Shown piece after piece: positions 33,031 to 42,166 of a stretch of 64,000 nucleotides of DNA; within the stretch, counting starts at the first letter, position 1, and the number at the start of each line of letters is the position of its first letter. Origin of the DNA: Desulfarculales bacterium UBA696 (GTDB lineage Bacteria > Desulfobacterota > Syntrophobacteria > Syntrophobacterales > Syntrophobacteraceae); assembly GCA_002298995.1 (NCBI GenBank), contig DBMO01000072.1, positions 124,001 to 188,000 on the forward strand, given 5' to 3'. Position numbers and translations under genes: made by a program. Under the pieces are notes generated by a model. The model saw nothing but the letters and a program-made list of their open reading frames with translations, did no database searches and was not told the origin of the DNA.

Positions 33031-34248
33031 ATGGATCGTAAATATATCATTCTGGTCGGCGACGGGATGGGTGATTACCCGCTGGATCGACTAGGTGGGC
33101 GTACTCCCATGGAAGCCGCGCGGACGCCTAATATGGACCGACTTGCCCAGGCCGGGAAGATGGGTACGGCGCAAACCATTCCGCGGGGCATGGCGCCGGG
33201 AAGCGACGTGGCCAACATGAGCCTGCTCGGCTATGACCCGGCCGTCTATCACACCGGAAGAGGTCCGCTGGAAGCGGCAAGCATGGGTGTGCTGCTGGAA
33301 CGGGAAGATGTTGCATTCAGGTGCAACCTGGTTTTCCTTGATCGTGACTCTTCTGGGGAAACGATTATGGGGGACTACTCCGCCGGACACATTTCAACCC
33401 CGGAGGCGCAAAGGATAATAGGCTCCCTGCAAGGCGCGGTATCCGGGGCCCCCCTGGCCCTGTATGCGGGCGTCAGCTACCGTCATCTGCTGGTCTGGAA
33501 GGGCGGACGAGACGGCCTGGCGACAAAACCTCCTCACGACATAATAGGACAGCCGATCGAAGCTTTTGACGGCTTTTCATCCGAGCCGGTACTGCGCGCT
33601 TTCGCCGAGAAGGCCGGCAGGATACTCGAATCTCATCCCGTAAACGCCGAAAGGAAAAGATCCGGCGAATTGCCCGCAAATGCTATTTGGCTTTGGGGAC
33701 AGGGAAGGGCGCCAGCCATGCCGCGCCTTGGCGAGAGGTTCGGAATTTCCGGGGTTATGGTTTCGGCTGTCGATCTGCTTAAGGGCATCGGTGCTTATGC
33801 CGGATTGGACCCGGTGGCAGTCCCGGGAGCAACAGGCTACCTGGACACGAATTACGCCGGCAAGGTCGAAGCGGCGCTTGGCGCACTTGAAGGCGGCAAT
33901 TTTGCCTACCTTCACGTGGAAGCGCCCGACGAGGCCGGCCATCAGGGGAGCCTGGAAGATAAAATCGAGGCCATCGAAAGATTCGACAAACTCGTAGTCG
34001 GCCCTGTCCTAAAAGGGGTGCAAAATTTTTCGAAGGTGCGAATCCTGCTCGTTACCGATCATTATACCCCGGTATCGCTAAGGACTCACACCACGGATCC
34101 TGTCCCGTTCCTGCTCCTTGACATTGAAGGGCCTGAAAGTCTTCCCGCAAAAGGCGGCGGCGCCGAATTCTCTGAGCGAAGCGCTAAAGCTGCCGGCCTG
34201 CACCTCAATTCCGGCGTGGAGCTTTTTGAAATGCTGATGTCTAAATAA
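33031..34248 (+). CDS. ApgM-family phosphoglycerate mutase-like protein, proposed homoserine kinase
   Basis: A 405-residue alkaline-phosphatase-superfamily protein. Metal and active-site blocks visible are ILVGDGMGDYP, the serine region GSDVANMSLLGYDP, HVEAPDEAGHQG and LVTDHYTPVSLRTHT. By family it resembles archaeal-type cofactor-independent phosphoglycerate mutase. The subgroup in hom neighbourhoods of deltaproteobacteria has been proposed as an alternative homoserine kinase (the 'proposed homoserine kinase' group). Its position 47 bases after hom, and the lack of a thrB here, fit that idea. The ATG at 33031 is favoured over a TTG at 33001. Kinase function is inference. The mutase function is the alternative. 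Confidence 0.85.
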   Translation: MDRKYIILVGDGMGDYPLDRLGGRTPMEAARTPNMDRLAQAGKMGTAQTIPRGMAPGSDVANMSLLGYDPAVYHTGRGPLEAASMGVLLEREDVAFRCNLVFLDRDSSGETIMGDYSAGHISTPEAQRIIGSLQGAVSGAPLALYAGVSYRHLLVWKGGRDGLATKPPHDIIGQPIEAFDGFSSEPVLRAFAEKAGRILESHPVNAERKRSGELPANAIWLWGQGRAPAMPRLGERFGISGVMVSAVDLLKGIGAYAGLDPVAVPGATGYLDTNYAGKVEAALGALEGGNFAYLHVEAPDEAGHQGSLEDKIEAIERFDKLVVGPVLKGVQNFSKVRILLVTDHYTPVSLRTHTTDPVPFLLLDIEGPESLPAKGGGAEFSERSAKAAGLHLNSGVELFEMLMSK

Positions 34249-34280
34249 CGCAAGTCGTGAGAATACAAGAGGGTTTGTAA

Positions 34281-34682
34281 TTGCCGACTCAAGCTCAACT
34301 CAGGGTTATATACGCGGATACTGACGCGATGGGCATTGCCTACTACGGCAACTATCTCAAATGGTTCGAAATCGGCCGCTCCGAATGGTTCCGCAAAACC
34401 GGCACGTCATACAGGGAGTTGGAGAAGGATGGAATCAATCTGCCCGTTGTCGAGGCGCACTGTTCCTACAAACGGTCCGCATACTACGATGACCTGCTGA
34501 CCATCAGCACATCATTTTCCTTTGCCGGCCCAGCTCGTCTAAGATTCGATTACGAGATCCTCCGAGGAGATGAACTCATTGCAAAAGGCTACACCGTGCA
34601 CGCATGCGTGAATAGTGAGCATAAGGTGCATAAGCCACCCGAATATTTGCGAAAACTACTCGAATCAGCAAAAAACCAGTAG
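34281..34682 (+). CDS. Acyl-CoA thioesterase, YbgC/FadM family
   Basis: A 133-residue hot-dog-fold thioesterase that hydrolyses short- to medium-chain acyl-CoA. The family signature is complete: YADTDAMGIAYYGNYLKWFE, with the catalytic Asp in DTDAMG. A FEIGRSEWFR helix and VVEAHCSYKRSAYYDDLL follow. It starts at TTG 34281 with GAGGG about 9 bases upstream. Length is usual for YbgC. It lies 32 bases after the homoserine kinase-like gene and 53 before hisA, within a rightward series of mixed housekeeping genes. Confidence 0.93.
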   Translation: MPTQAQLRVIYADTDAMGIAYYGNYLKWFEIGRSEWFRKTGTSYRELEKDGINLPVVEAHCSYKRSAYYDDLLTISTSFSFAGPARLRFDYEILRGDELIAKGYTVHACVNSEHKVHKPPEYLRKLLESAKNQ

Positions 34683-34735
34683 ATCTGAGTACAATTTGGC
34701 TTCGATAAATTGTGCTCTCGTTCAAGAGAGTGAAG

Positions 34736-35485
34736 ATGATTATTTTTCCGGCAATTGATATCAAAGGCGGCCTGTGCGTTCGCCTTAAGCAGGGCGACCC
34801 CGACCGGGCAACGGTTTACGGCGAAGACCCGGTTGCGGTCGCAAGACACTGGGAGTCCCAGGGGGCCGAATGGCTTCATGTGGTTGACCTCGACGGGGCA
34901 TTTTCGAAGCAGCCGGTAAATAGTGTCGCGATAAAGGCTATTGCCCGGTCGATTTCCATCCCCGTGCAGGTTGGGGGAGGTATCCGCACAATCGAGAACG
35001 TGAAGGACTATCTTGATGCCGGTGTAGAGAGGGTTATCCTTGGGACGGCCGCCCTCCGTGACCCCTCAATGGTTGCAGAGGCGTGCTCCTTGTATCCTGG
35101 ACGCATCGCCCTTGGTCTGGACGCCAGGGACGGCCTTGTAGCCGTCGAAGGCTGGAAGGAAGCAACCCGGACCGATGCGGTTTCGCTGGTGCGCGGCTTC
35201 GAGCACCTTGAGCTTGCGGCAATTATATATACCGATATCCACAGAGACGGCATGCAGACCGGGGTAAACATCGAGGCTACCCAAAGACTCATTCAGACAA
35301 CCCGAGTGCCTGTTATCGCATCGGGGGGAGTTTCAAGTCTTGGTGACATAATGAACTTGCTGCCGCTTGTTCCGCAGGGGCTTCTCGGCGTCATTACCGG
35401 AAGGGCAATATACGAGGGGACCCTCGATCTGCGGGAGGCGATTGCCGGCGCAAGTGGGCAGGCGAGCGATTCGAACAAGAATTGA
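34736..35485 (+). CDS. hisA: Phosphoribosylformimino-5-aminoimidazole carboxamide ribotide isomerase
   Basis: A 249-residue TIM-barrel isomerase of histidine synthesis that opens the ribose ring of ProFAR to PRFAR. The N-terminal phosphate site FPAIDIKGGLCVRL with the first catalytic Asp (AID), the second half LGLDARDG and TDIHRDGMQTG with the second Asp, and the phosphate loops VGGGIR and ASGGVS are all present. The ATG at 34736 (MIIFPAID) is preferred over the frame opening at 34712. Other his genes are not in the window, so the operon is split. Confidence 0.96.
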   Translation: MIIFPAIDIKGGLCVRLKQGDPDRATVYGEDPVAVARHWESQGAEWLHVVDLDGAFSKQPVNSVAIKAIARSISIPVQVGGGIRTIENVKDYLDAGVERVILGTAALRDPSMVAEACSLYPGRIALGLDARDGLVAVEGWKEATRTDAVSLVRGFEHLELAAIIYTDIHRDGMQTGVNIEATQRLIQTTRVPVIASGGVSSLGDIMNLLPLVPQGLLGVITGRAIYEGTLDLREAIAGASGQASDSNKN

Positions 35486-35498
35486 GGTGAGGTTCGCG

Positions 35499-35945
35499 AT
35501 GGAACTGCACGAGCAAATAGAGCATGCACTGAAAGACGCGATGAGGGAGAAAAACGAAATAAAACGGGATGCGTTGCGAATGCTGCTGACCGCCCTCAAG
35601 GTGAAGGAAAAGGAAATCCGGCGCAAGCCCGCCGAAGCAGAGATCCAGCAGACCCTGACGAACCTCATCAAGCAGCGGCGCGACTCCGCCGAACAGTTCC
35701 GGGTTGGTGGCCGCGAAGAACTCGCGAAGAAGGAAGAGCAGGAAATAATTTTTCTCCAGGTATTTTTGCCCGAGCAACTCTTGCCCGAGGAACTCGAAAA
35801 ACTGGTCGATGAGGCCATTGCCGAAAGCGGCGCCTCTTCACCTAAAGAAATGGGCAAAGTAATGAAAGTCCTAGTGCCGAAAACCACGGGACGGGCGGAT
35901 GGAAAGCAGGTAAACGAACTGGTTCGCAAAAAGCTCGGTGGCTGA
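35499..35945 (+). CDS. yqeY: GatB/YqeY domain protein
   Basis: A 148-residue helical protein matching the YqeY family over its whole length. The hallmarks are KDAMREKNEIKRDALRMLL, a charged coil with KQRRDSAEQF, EEQEIIFLQVFLPEQL, and a C-terminal MGKVMKVLVPKTTGRADGK segment. The fold resembles the tRNA-binding tail of GatB, but the role is unproven. The ATG at 35499 is chosen over a frame opening at 35367 that would overlap hisA. As in many proteobacteria it lies before dnaG-rpoD in the macromolecular synthesis region. rpsU, often the first gene there, is absent. Confidence 0.93.
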   Translation: MELHEQIEHALKDAMREKNEIKRDALRMLLTALKVKEKEIRRKPAEAEIQQTLTNLIKQRRDSAEQFRVGGREELAKKEEQEIIFLQVFLPEQLLPEELEKLVDEAIAESGASSPKEMGKVMKVLVPKTTGRADGKQVNELVRKKLGG

Positions 35946-36154
35946 TCGCGGGGCGTGCGGGTTGCACTGCATTTGCCTTTGCAACTGGATCGGCGAAATT
36001 CTCAGGGGCATCTAAATTCAAAGAATCTTCATCATTCTCTCTAAAAAAATCACAAATAGCTTGATTTGAAGGGAGCTGAAGGCTAAAAATCTTTGGTTTT
36101 CCTGTTGAGTTGGTTTTATCCTTTCTCTTTCTATGTCTAAGGCGGGCGGCTGAA

Positions 36155-37996
36155 GTGTCTGTTTCCGGAATCGCCAGTCTGGTTAAACAGGCGGTGGATA
36201 TCGTCGAAGTTATTGGCCGGGCGGTGCCGCTGCGCCGCTCCGGTAATAAACACCTAGGCCTGTGCCCGTTTCACCAAGAAAAAACGCCGTCCTTTCAAGT
36301 AGATGCAGAAAATCAGCTGTATTATTGCTTCGGTTGCGCTACCGGTGGCGACGTAATCAGCTTCGTTATGAAGCATCAGAGCCTCACGTTCATGGACGCG
36401 GTCAAGTATTTGGCCGAAAGATACAATATAGCACTGCCCAGCGAGGATCGTGGGGATGGCGATTCGTCGCTTCTCGAGGCCAGCCGGAAGGAGCGCGATG
36501 AAATAATTGCCGCGCTGGAATGCGCAGCTGTTTTTTTTCATCGCGAATTGCGGCTTAGTCCCGAAGGCAAAATCGCCCGCGATTACATCATAAAGCGCGA
36601 ACTTCCCGACGAGGTCGTCGAGTCTGAGAGAATCGGATACGCACCCGCGCGCTGGGACGCTCTTTTGGCTCATTTAAAAAATAACGGCGTGGACCCTGAA
36701 CTTGGGGTCAAAGCTGGACTTCTGAGCCGCGGCGGGACTGATTCGTCGAAATTTTATGACCGCTTCAGAAACAGACTCATGTTTCCGATCACGGACGAGC
36801 GGGGCAGGGTGGTCGCATTCGGGGGACGCATCCTGGCTTCAGGCGAACAGAACGAGGCGAAATACCTGAACAGCCCAGAGACCCCGGTTTTCCACAAGGG
36901 GCGGATGCTCTACCAATATGGGGCGGCGCGGGATGCCTGCCGACAGGTGCGGCAGGTGCTGTTGGTGGAAGGCTATATGGACCTACTGGCCTTTCACTCG
37001 CGAAATTTTCGACGCGTTGCCGCCACCCTTGGAACTGCGCTTACCAGCCAGCAGGTGCGGCTGCTTTCGCGCATTTCAGACGAAGTCGTGCTGGCATACG
37101 ACGGGGATGATGCGGGAGAGAAGGCAATGCTGCGCTCACTCCCTATTTTTTTGCAGGAGGAGGTCTCGGTAAGCTGCATTCGGTTCCCAGACGGTATGGA
37201 TCCTGATGATTTCTTGAAAAAATACGGGATTGCCGAACTGGAAAATCTCATCGCGCGCCGTATCGAGCTTGGCGCGTATGCGGTAAGAAAAGCCGTCCAG
37301 GGATGGGACGGAAGCGCGGCGGGAAGATCTAAAATATTTTCCGATCTACAGCCTATTTTTCAAACTGTTCGCCAGCCGCTCCTACAGTCGGAATACTTGC
37401 GCATTATCGCCGACAGGTTCTCGGTAAGCGAAAATATTGCCAGGGCCCAGCTTCTGCACGACAAGAGCGGGAAGAGTGAAAAGGAGCACAGGTCGTTCAG
37501 GAAGGCTTACGCTCCCAAAGCTCCCGAAATTGATTCACTCGAAGAAAAAATCGTACGATTGATTATCAAATATCCTGAATTCGCCGATTCCGTTAGAAGC
37601 TGCGGCGCACTTACCTGCTTTCGGGAGTCGAAGCTCTTTGCGGTAGCCATGGAAATCTGCCGCGACGGCGTTTGCGAAGGGGTTGAGATGAACTCGTCGC
37701 AAGTCTATGACTCGCTTGCCGAAGCCGATTTGCAGGAACTTTATACGAGGTACCTGCTCGAACCATACGAGATTCACGAGCCTGAGATGCAGCTACGGGA
37801 TTGGATCGAAGCCCTGATCAAGCGCGAAGAAAAGCAGAGAAGAAAGGTGCTGGAAAGCGCCCTCCGGGAAGCCGAGCAACAGGGAGACACATCGAGAATC
37901 AGAAATATCCTGATGGAAATAAGAGACCTTACGTCCAAGACCAAAGATTGCGATTTTTCCGATAATGTTCAGGAGATACGGCCAAATGACGGATAA
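36155..37996 (+). CDS. dnaG: DNA primase
   Basis: A 613-residue primase that makes RNA primers at the replication fork with DnaB. The N-terminal CHC2 zinc site is Cys37, His40, Cys58 and Cys61 (LCPFH ... YYCFGC). The RNA polymerase core is followed by a TOPRIM domain (VLLVEGYMDLLAF, then VLAYDGDDAGEKAM) around residues 265-340. A helicase-binding C-terminal domain occupies the last 150 residues. The start is taken as GTG 36155 (MSVSGIASLV), which begins directly before the zinc domain. The TTG at 36110 would add an unlikely hydrophobic stretch. Its stop overlaps the rpoD start by 11 bases. Confidence 0.95.
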   Translation: MSVSGIASLVKQAVDIVEVIGRAVPLRRSGNKHLGLCPFHQEKTPSFQVDAENQLYYCFGCATGGDVISFVMKHQSLTFMDAVKYLAERYNIALPSEDRGDGDSSLLEASRKERDEIIAALECAAVFFHRELRLSPEGKIARDYIIKRELPDEVVESERIGYAPARWDALLAHLKNNGVDPELGVKAGLLSRGGTDSSKFYDRFRNRLMFPITDERGRVVAFGGRILASGEQNEAKYLNSPETPVFHKGRMLYQYGAARDACRQVRQVLLVEGYMDLLAFHSRNFRRVAATLGTALTSQQVRLLSRISDEVVLAYDGDDAGEKAMLRSLPIFLQEEVSVSCIRFPDGMDPDDFLKKYGIAELENLIARRIELGAYAVRKAVQGWDGSAAGRSKIFSDLQPIFQTVRQPLLQSEYLRIIADRFSVSENIARAQLLHDKSGKSEKEHRSFRKAYAPKAPEIDSLEEKIVRLIIKYPEFADSVRSCGALTCFRESKLFAVAMEICRDGVCEGVEMNSSQVYDSLAEADLQELYTRYLLEPYEIHEPEMQLRDWIEALIKREEKQRRKVLESALREAEQQGDTSRIRNILMEIRDLTSKTKDCDFSDNVQEIRPNDG

Positions 37997-39776
37997 GGAT
38001 TCAAAGCAAAGGCGCGAACCCGCACACAAGCCCGAAGTCGACGACTTGAACCGCTTGATCGCGGCCGGCAAGGAGAAGGGCTATCTTACCCTCGACGAGG
38101 TGAACGAAGCCCTGCCTGAAGAGATCGTAACGGCGGATAAGCTGGACGATATGATGATGATTTTCGATGAAATGGACATCGAAATCGTTGATTCCGAGCA
38201 GCAGGTGCAGGTTGTGCGCGGTCCCTCCGCCGACCCGGAATGCCTCATCGAGGAAGAAGAGGATGAACTTCAGCTCGAGGCTGATTCAGCCAGCCGGGTG
38301 ACCGATCCGGTCAAGATGTACCTTCGGGAAATGGGACAGGTGTCTTTGCTTACGCGGGACGGCGAGGTCGAGATCGCCAAGAGGATAGAAGCCGGGGAGC
38401 GTGAGATTTTTAACGCCATAATGGAATCCTCGATTGGCATCAGGGAGATAATGAGTCTCAAGGACAAGCTCGAAAACGAGGCATACCGTCTAAATGAGGT
38501 CGTCCGCGAGATGGAGGAGGAAATAAGCGAGGAGGAGGAGACGGTCCATAAACAGCGGATCATCTCAATTCTCGAAGAGGTCCAGCGGCTCGATGAGCAG
38601 AACAAAACGATGCAGGTGACGTTGCTGGGTGAAAGCCTCGATCCTGAAAGCGAATTCGGGCTCAAAAACCAGGTGCAGCAGAACAAGGAACGGGTGGTAA
38701 ACCTGTTAAAGGGCCTTCAGCTTAGCCGCCGCCACATAGACAGCATCATAGACAAGCTCACGCAGCACCTTTTAACCATCGACGAATCGGAGCGGACACT
38801 CAGGGACTGCGCGGCGCGGCTTGGAAACAAAGATGTAAGCGAGCTTAAGCTTGTTGTTGAATCAGGCGACGTGGAGAGGATGAGGGAGTTCGCGGACGGA
38901 AGCAAGTTTGGCCCTAAAGAGATCGAAACGTTTTTCAACCGCTCGAAAGAAGCACGGCTGCGGATTGCGGGGCTTGAGGTGGAGGCAAAGATGGATTCTA
39001 AATCTTTGCGCCAGATTTTGAGCCGGGTAAAGAATGGGGCTATAAGGGCAAAGCTGGCTAAAAGCGAACTCATCGAGGCCAACCTGCGCCTTGTGGTAAG
39101 CATAGCGAAGAAGTACACCAACCGTGGACTTCAGTTTCTGGACTTGATCCAGGAAGGCAACATCGGCCTGATGAAAGCGGTTGATAAGTTCGAATACCAG
39201 CGTGGCTATAAATTCAGTACATACGCCACATGGTGGATTCGGCAGGCTATAACCCGGGCCATAGCCGATCAGGCTCGCACGATTCGCATTCCAGTACACA
39301 TGATCGAGACCATCAACAAGCTGATACGGACCTCACGCTATTTGGTCCAGGAACTCGGGCGCGAGCCGGTGCCGGAGGAAATAGCGGAAAAGATGGAATT
39401 CCCGGTGGACAAGGTGCGCAAGGTGCTGAAAATCGCCAAGGAACCCATCAGCCTGGAGACGCCGATCGGCGAGGAAGAAGACAGCCATCTGGGCGATTTT
39501 ATCGAGGACAAGAGGGTCGCCTCCCCGGTTGATGCCGTAATAAACCTCAATCTGAGCGAGCAGACCAGGAAGGCCTTGGCAACACTTACTCCGCGCGAGG
39601 AAAAAGTTCTGCGGATGCGCTTCGGGATTGGGGAAAAGGCCGATCATACGCTCGAAGAAGTTGGCCAGGATTTCACCGTCACCCGCGAGCGAATCAGGCA
39701 GATCGAGGCAAAAGCTCTGCGAAAACTTCGCCACCCGAGCAGGCGCAAGGAGCTTAAGAGCTTTATTGAGACATGA
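37986..39776 (+). CDS. rpoD: RNA polymerase primary sigma factor (sigma-70)
   Basis: A 596-residue housekeeping sigma factor. Region 1.1 (LTLDEVNEALPEEIV) is followed by region 1.2 (DPVKMYLREMGQVSLLTRDGE), a long acidic non-conserved region, region 2 (LVVSIAKKYTNRGLQFLDL, then FSTYATWWIRQAITRAIADQ), region 3 (RIPVHMIETINKL) and region 4 (TLEEVGQDFTVTRERIRQIE), ending SFIET. The ATG at 37986 lies inside the dnaG end with AGGAG about 10 bases upstream, so the two are coupled. The near-consensus TTGACA/TATACT boxes of the nearby tRNA genes suit this factor. Confidence 0.97.
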   Translation: MTDKDSKQRREPAHKPEVDDLNRLIAAGKEKGYLTLDEVNEALPEEIVTADKLDDMMMIFDEMDIEIVDSEQQVQVVRGPSADPECLIEEEEDELQLEADSASRVTDPVKMYLREMGQVSLLTRDGEVEIAKRIEAGEREIFNAIMESSIGIREIMSLKDKLENEAYRLNEVVREMEEEISEEEETVHKQRIISILEEVQRLDEQNKTMQVTLLGESLDPESEFGLKNQVQQNKERVVNLLKGLQLSRRHIDSIIDKLTQHLLTIDESERTLRDCAARLGNKDVSELKLVVESGDVERMREFADGSKFGPKEIETFFNRSKEARLRIAGLEVEAKMDSKSLRQILSRVKNGAIRAKLAKSELIEANLRLVVSIAKKYTNRGLQFLDLIQEGNIGLMKAVDKFEYQRGYKFSTYATWWIRQAITRAIADQARTIRIPVHMIETINKLIRTSRYLVQELGREPVPEEIAEKMEFPVDKVRKVLKIAKEPISLETPIGEEEDSHLGDFIEDKRVASPVDAVINLNLSEQTRKALATLTPREEKVLRMRFGIGEKADHTLEEVGQDFTVTRERIRQIEAKALRKLRHPSRRKELKSFIET

Positions 39777-39847
39777 GACATGCTGGAAAAGCCCGCTCCA
39801 CTTCAAGTGGGGAATCCTACACAGGCCTTATTAAGCGCTGAATTGGC

Positions 39848-39877
39848 TTGACACTTTTTAAGCCGCGCAATTATACT
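39848..39877 (+). promoter_or_regulatory. Sigma-70 promoter of the tRNA at 39900
   Basis: TTGACA at 39848-39853, an 18-base spacer, and TATACT at 39872-39877, 22 bases before the mature tRNA. Confidence 0.88.
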
Positions 39878-39899
39878 TAAATTTCGTCCAGTAGGAGGA

Positions 39900-39973
39900 G
39901 GGCCCATAGCTCAGTTTGGTAGAGCATCCGGCTCATAACCGGCAGGTCCCTGGTTCGACCCCAGGTGGGCCCA
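39900..39973 (+). tRNA. tRNA with anticodon CAT (elongator Met, or Ile2)
   Basis: A 74-base cloverleaf with a perfect seven-pair acceptor (GGGCCCA/TGGGCCC), D-arm AGCTCAGTTTGGTAGAGC, anticodon stem CCGG with CAT in the loop (CTCATAA), and T-arm CCTGG-TTCGACC-CCAGG. A73 is the discriminator and CCA is not encoded. A paired 1:72 position excludes the initiator type. CAT is read as Met unless the C is modified to lysidine (Ile2). The overall body fits elongator Met better, but sequence alone does not settle it. Confidence 0.9.
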
Positions 39974-40063
39974 CTCGCGAGGGACGAAAGATTTTACCGA
40001 AATTTTACGGATGTTGAATGAGGTTATACGGATTCTCTAATCGCTGCAGAAAAGAACCGGGCC

Positions 40064-40139
40064 GTACCCGGACTCCGGGTACGAAGGCGCCGGCATAGAA
40101 AATAGAGGGGTGTTCCGAAAGGAGCACCCCTCATCTTTT
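40064..40139 (+). terminator. Hairpins ending the tRNA unit
   Basis: An inverted repeat GTACCCGGA/TCCGGGTAC (40064-40082) is followed by a strong hairpin GAGGGGTG-TCC/GGA-CACCCCTC (40105-40132) and ATCTTTTC. The second is a good intrinsic terminator just 20 bases before the next gene. Confidence 0.75.
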
Positions 40140-40158
40140 CGGGACAGGACAAAAGGAA

Positions 40159-40974
40159 ATGGTTCGGGTCCGGCAAATCATTGACTGGATTGATTCCTGG
40201 GCACCTTTCAGGTTCGCTCGGACGTGGGACAATTCCGGTCTTCAGGTCGGAAATCCGGAGGCATTTGTGGGGCGAGTGCTGGTTGCACTCGATGCCGGCT
40301 CGGAGGTTGTGGGCGAGGCAAAGGAACTCGGGTGCGAGTGCCTGGTTACTCATCATCCTCTTCTCTTTCGGCCTATTCAGACTCTGCGAACTGATTCATG
40401 GCCAGGGAGCGTTATTGCCCTGGCGGTTGTATCCGGAATTAACATCATAGCGGCGCATACGAATGTGGATGCGGCGCGCGGAGGCACGAACGGACAGTTA
40501 AAGGATTTGCTCGGACTTGAAGGTGTTTCGCCCATCGAGGTAGATGCCCGATTATCCGATGAATCGCAGTACATTGGGATAGGTCTCGTTGGCGAGCTTC
40601 CCAGGGAACTGAATATGGGCGAGCTTGCCCGGCAATTGAGCGATTCGCTCGACGGGGCCGGGATAAAGATGGTGGGGGACCCCGGCAAAACTGTCCGGCG
40701 CGCGGCCATTTGCACCGGCAGCGGGGCGAGTTTGATAGGAGACGTTGTTTCGGCTGGGGCGGACGTCTACATTACCGGCGATATAAAGTATCACGACGCG
40801 AAACTCGCCGAGGAATGCGGACTTGCCATACTAGACGTGGGTCATTTTGCATCCGAGAAGCTAGTGCTCGAACCAATTGCCGCGCTCCTGGCCTCGAAGG
40901 CGCTCGAAGAGGGCGGCAAATTGGAGTCAGTCGTTTCGAGGAGCGAGAAAGACCCATTCCGGACAATACGTTAG
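40159..40974 (+). CDS. Nif3-like dinuclear metal centre protein (YbgI/DUF34)
   Basis: A 271-residue member of the widespread Nif3/YbgI family, which forms hexameric rings with a two-metal site. Metal ligands are visible in CLVTHHPLLF (paired His), IIAAHTNVDAARGG (His and Asp) and the C-terminal LDVGHFASEKLVLEPIA (His and Glu). The usual WDNSGLQVG opening is present. Proposed roles include GTP cyclohydrolase-like activity or a metal chaperone, none established. AAGG precedes the ATG. It is followed after 63 bases by a zinc-ribbon coiled-coil gene, a neighbour pair that recurs in many bacteria. Confidence 0.94.
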   Translation: MVRVRQIIDWIDSWAPFRFARTWDNSGLQVGNPEAFVGRVLVALDAGSEVVGEAKELGCECLVTHHPLLFRPIQTLRTDSWPGSVIALAVVSGINIIAAHTNVDAARGGTNGQLKDLLGLEGVSPIEVDARLSDESQYIGIGLVGELPRELNMGELARQLSDSLDGAGIKMVGDPGKTVRRAAICTGSGASLIGDVVSAGADVYITGDIKYHDAKLAEECGLAILDVGHFASEKLVLEPIAALLASKALEEGGKLESVVSRSEKDPFRTIR

Positions 40975-41025
40975 ATGGATTGAATAACCAAACGCGGTTG
41001 ATTTTTGAGGAGCCGCAAATTAATT

Positions 41026-41030
41026 GGAGG
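41026..41030 (+). promoter_or_regulatory. Ribosome-binding site deciding a TTG start
   Basis: GGAGG, seven bases before TTG 41038. No ATG or GTG of the same frame lies nearby. Confidence 0.75.
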
Positions 41031-41037
41031 TTGCGAA

Positions 41038-41784
41038 TTGCTGGACCAGCTTAAGTGTCTGATTGAATACCAGAAGATCGAGGACAAGAAAAACCAGTTG
41101 GTCAGGGAATCCGAAGAAACCCCCTTGCGCATTGCCGAGTTGGAGAGAGAATTCGAACTCTTCGAGAGTGAGTTCCTCTTGAAGAAGTCGGAGCAGGAAA
41201 ATGCGAGGAAAATGCACAAGGCGCTGGAACAGACCATAGCCGATCTCGAAGCCCGCCTCTCACGCCAGAGAAGCAGGCAAACCGAAGTAAAGACGAACAA
41301 GGAATACCAGGCGATCATCAAGGAAATGGACGAGACAAGGAAAGAGGTCGCCCGGAACGAGGACAGCGCTCTGGAATTGATGGAAAAGATTGAGACACTC
41401 GGGCGGGAGCTCAAAGACCTCGAAAAGGAAGTTGCCGCAAAGCGAGGGGCGCTTGAAAAAGATAAGGCTGTTCTTCAGGAGCAGTCCGACAAAGTCAAGG
41501 GACGTCTCGATCGCCTTGAGGAGATTCGAGAAGGGGTGCGCGGGCGCATCGAACAGGACCTGTTGAAGAAGATGGATTTCCTTTTGTTCAAGCAGGCTGG
41601 AGTCGCTGTTTCCTCCGTTGATAGCGGGGTTTGCCAGGTCTGCCACATGAATATTCCTCCGCAGAAATTTATCGAACTGCAGCGCGACGAAGACATCATG
41701 CAATGCCCTCACTGCCACCGGTTCCTGTACTGGCCCGGGCACGAGGGTTACTGCTTTTTCCACGAGGATATTGAGAACATTTGA
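41038..41784 (+). CDS. Coiled-coil protein with C4-type zinc ribbon (DUF164/CdsZ-like)
   Basis: A 248-residue cytosolic protein. Residues about 15-180 form a long charged antiparallel coiled coil with the family's RQRSRQTEVKTNKEYQAI turn. The C-terminus is a four-cysteine zinc ribbon: CQVCHMNIP followed about 25 residues later by MQCPHCHRFLYW. The family has been linked to nucleic-acid or ribosome-associated roles, but these are not firm. The TTG at 41038 is selected for its GGAGG site. The frame opening at 41005 lacks one. It follows the Nif3-like gene and probably shares its transcript. Confidence 0.93.
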   Translation: MLDQLKCLIEYQKIEDKKNQLVRESEETPLRIAELEREFELFESEFLLKKSEQENARKMHKALEQTIADLEARLSRQRSRQTEVKTNKEYQAIIKEMDETRKEVARNEDSALELMEKIETLGRELKDLEKEVAAKRGALEKDKAVLQEQSDKVKGRLDRLEEIREGVRGRIEQDLLKKMDFLLFKQAGVAVSSVDSGVCQVCHMNIPPQKFIELQRDEDIMQCPHCHRFLYWPGHEGYCFFHEDIENI

Positions 41785-42166
41785 CCCGCTCTCGATCAGG
41801 TTGGCTTTTTTGCGGGTTGGCTGCACTGATCGGTTCTGTATACTGGGTTGAGCGGTGAATGGTTATGCGCCGCGAAAAGCCTTAACCGACAATCCAAGCA
41901 ATGGGCGCCGGGATGTCCTGCCTCGCTTATCGGCAAACCCTCTTTGGATAGGGCATCGGGAGCTTAAAAAAACCTGCATAAACGATCGACGTGGGATTTC
42001 CGCTGTAAGTATCGGAGTGTGAAAAATATTTGCTTTGGCATTCCGGCTATACTATTTAGTTGTCACCCACAAAAGGACATCGACGCCTCATTTTCGATTG
42101 GAAAGGCCGCACCTTCCATTTTTGGCGTTTCGCTTGGAAATTTCGAAGGATTGAGGGAAAAGAAGC
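41785..42166. other. Leader region of prs
   Basis: About 380 bases without a gene. A candidate promoter, TTGGCT at 41817-41822 with TATACT at 41839-41844 (16-base spacer), would give a leader of over 300 bases before prs. A second TATACT lies at about 42048-42053 without a good -35 box. No riboswitch I know was recognised. Confidence 0.45.

Noticed and set aside
41785..42166. Purine-type riboswitch or 6S RNA before prs
   Set aside because: No recognisable three-way junction core and no long bulged hairpin could be drawn.
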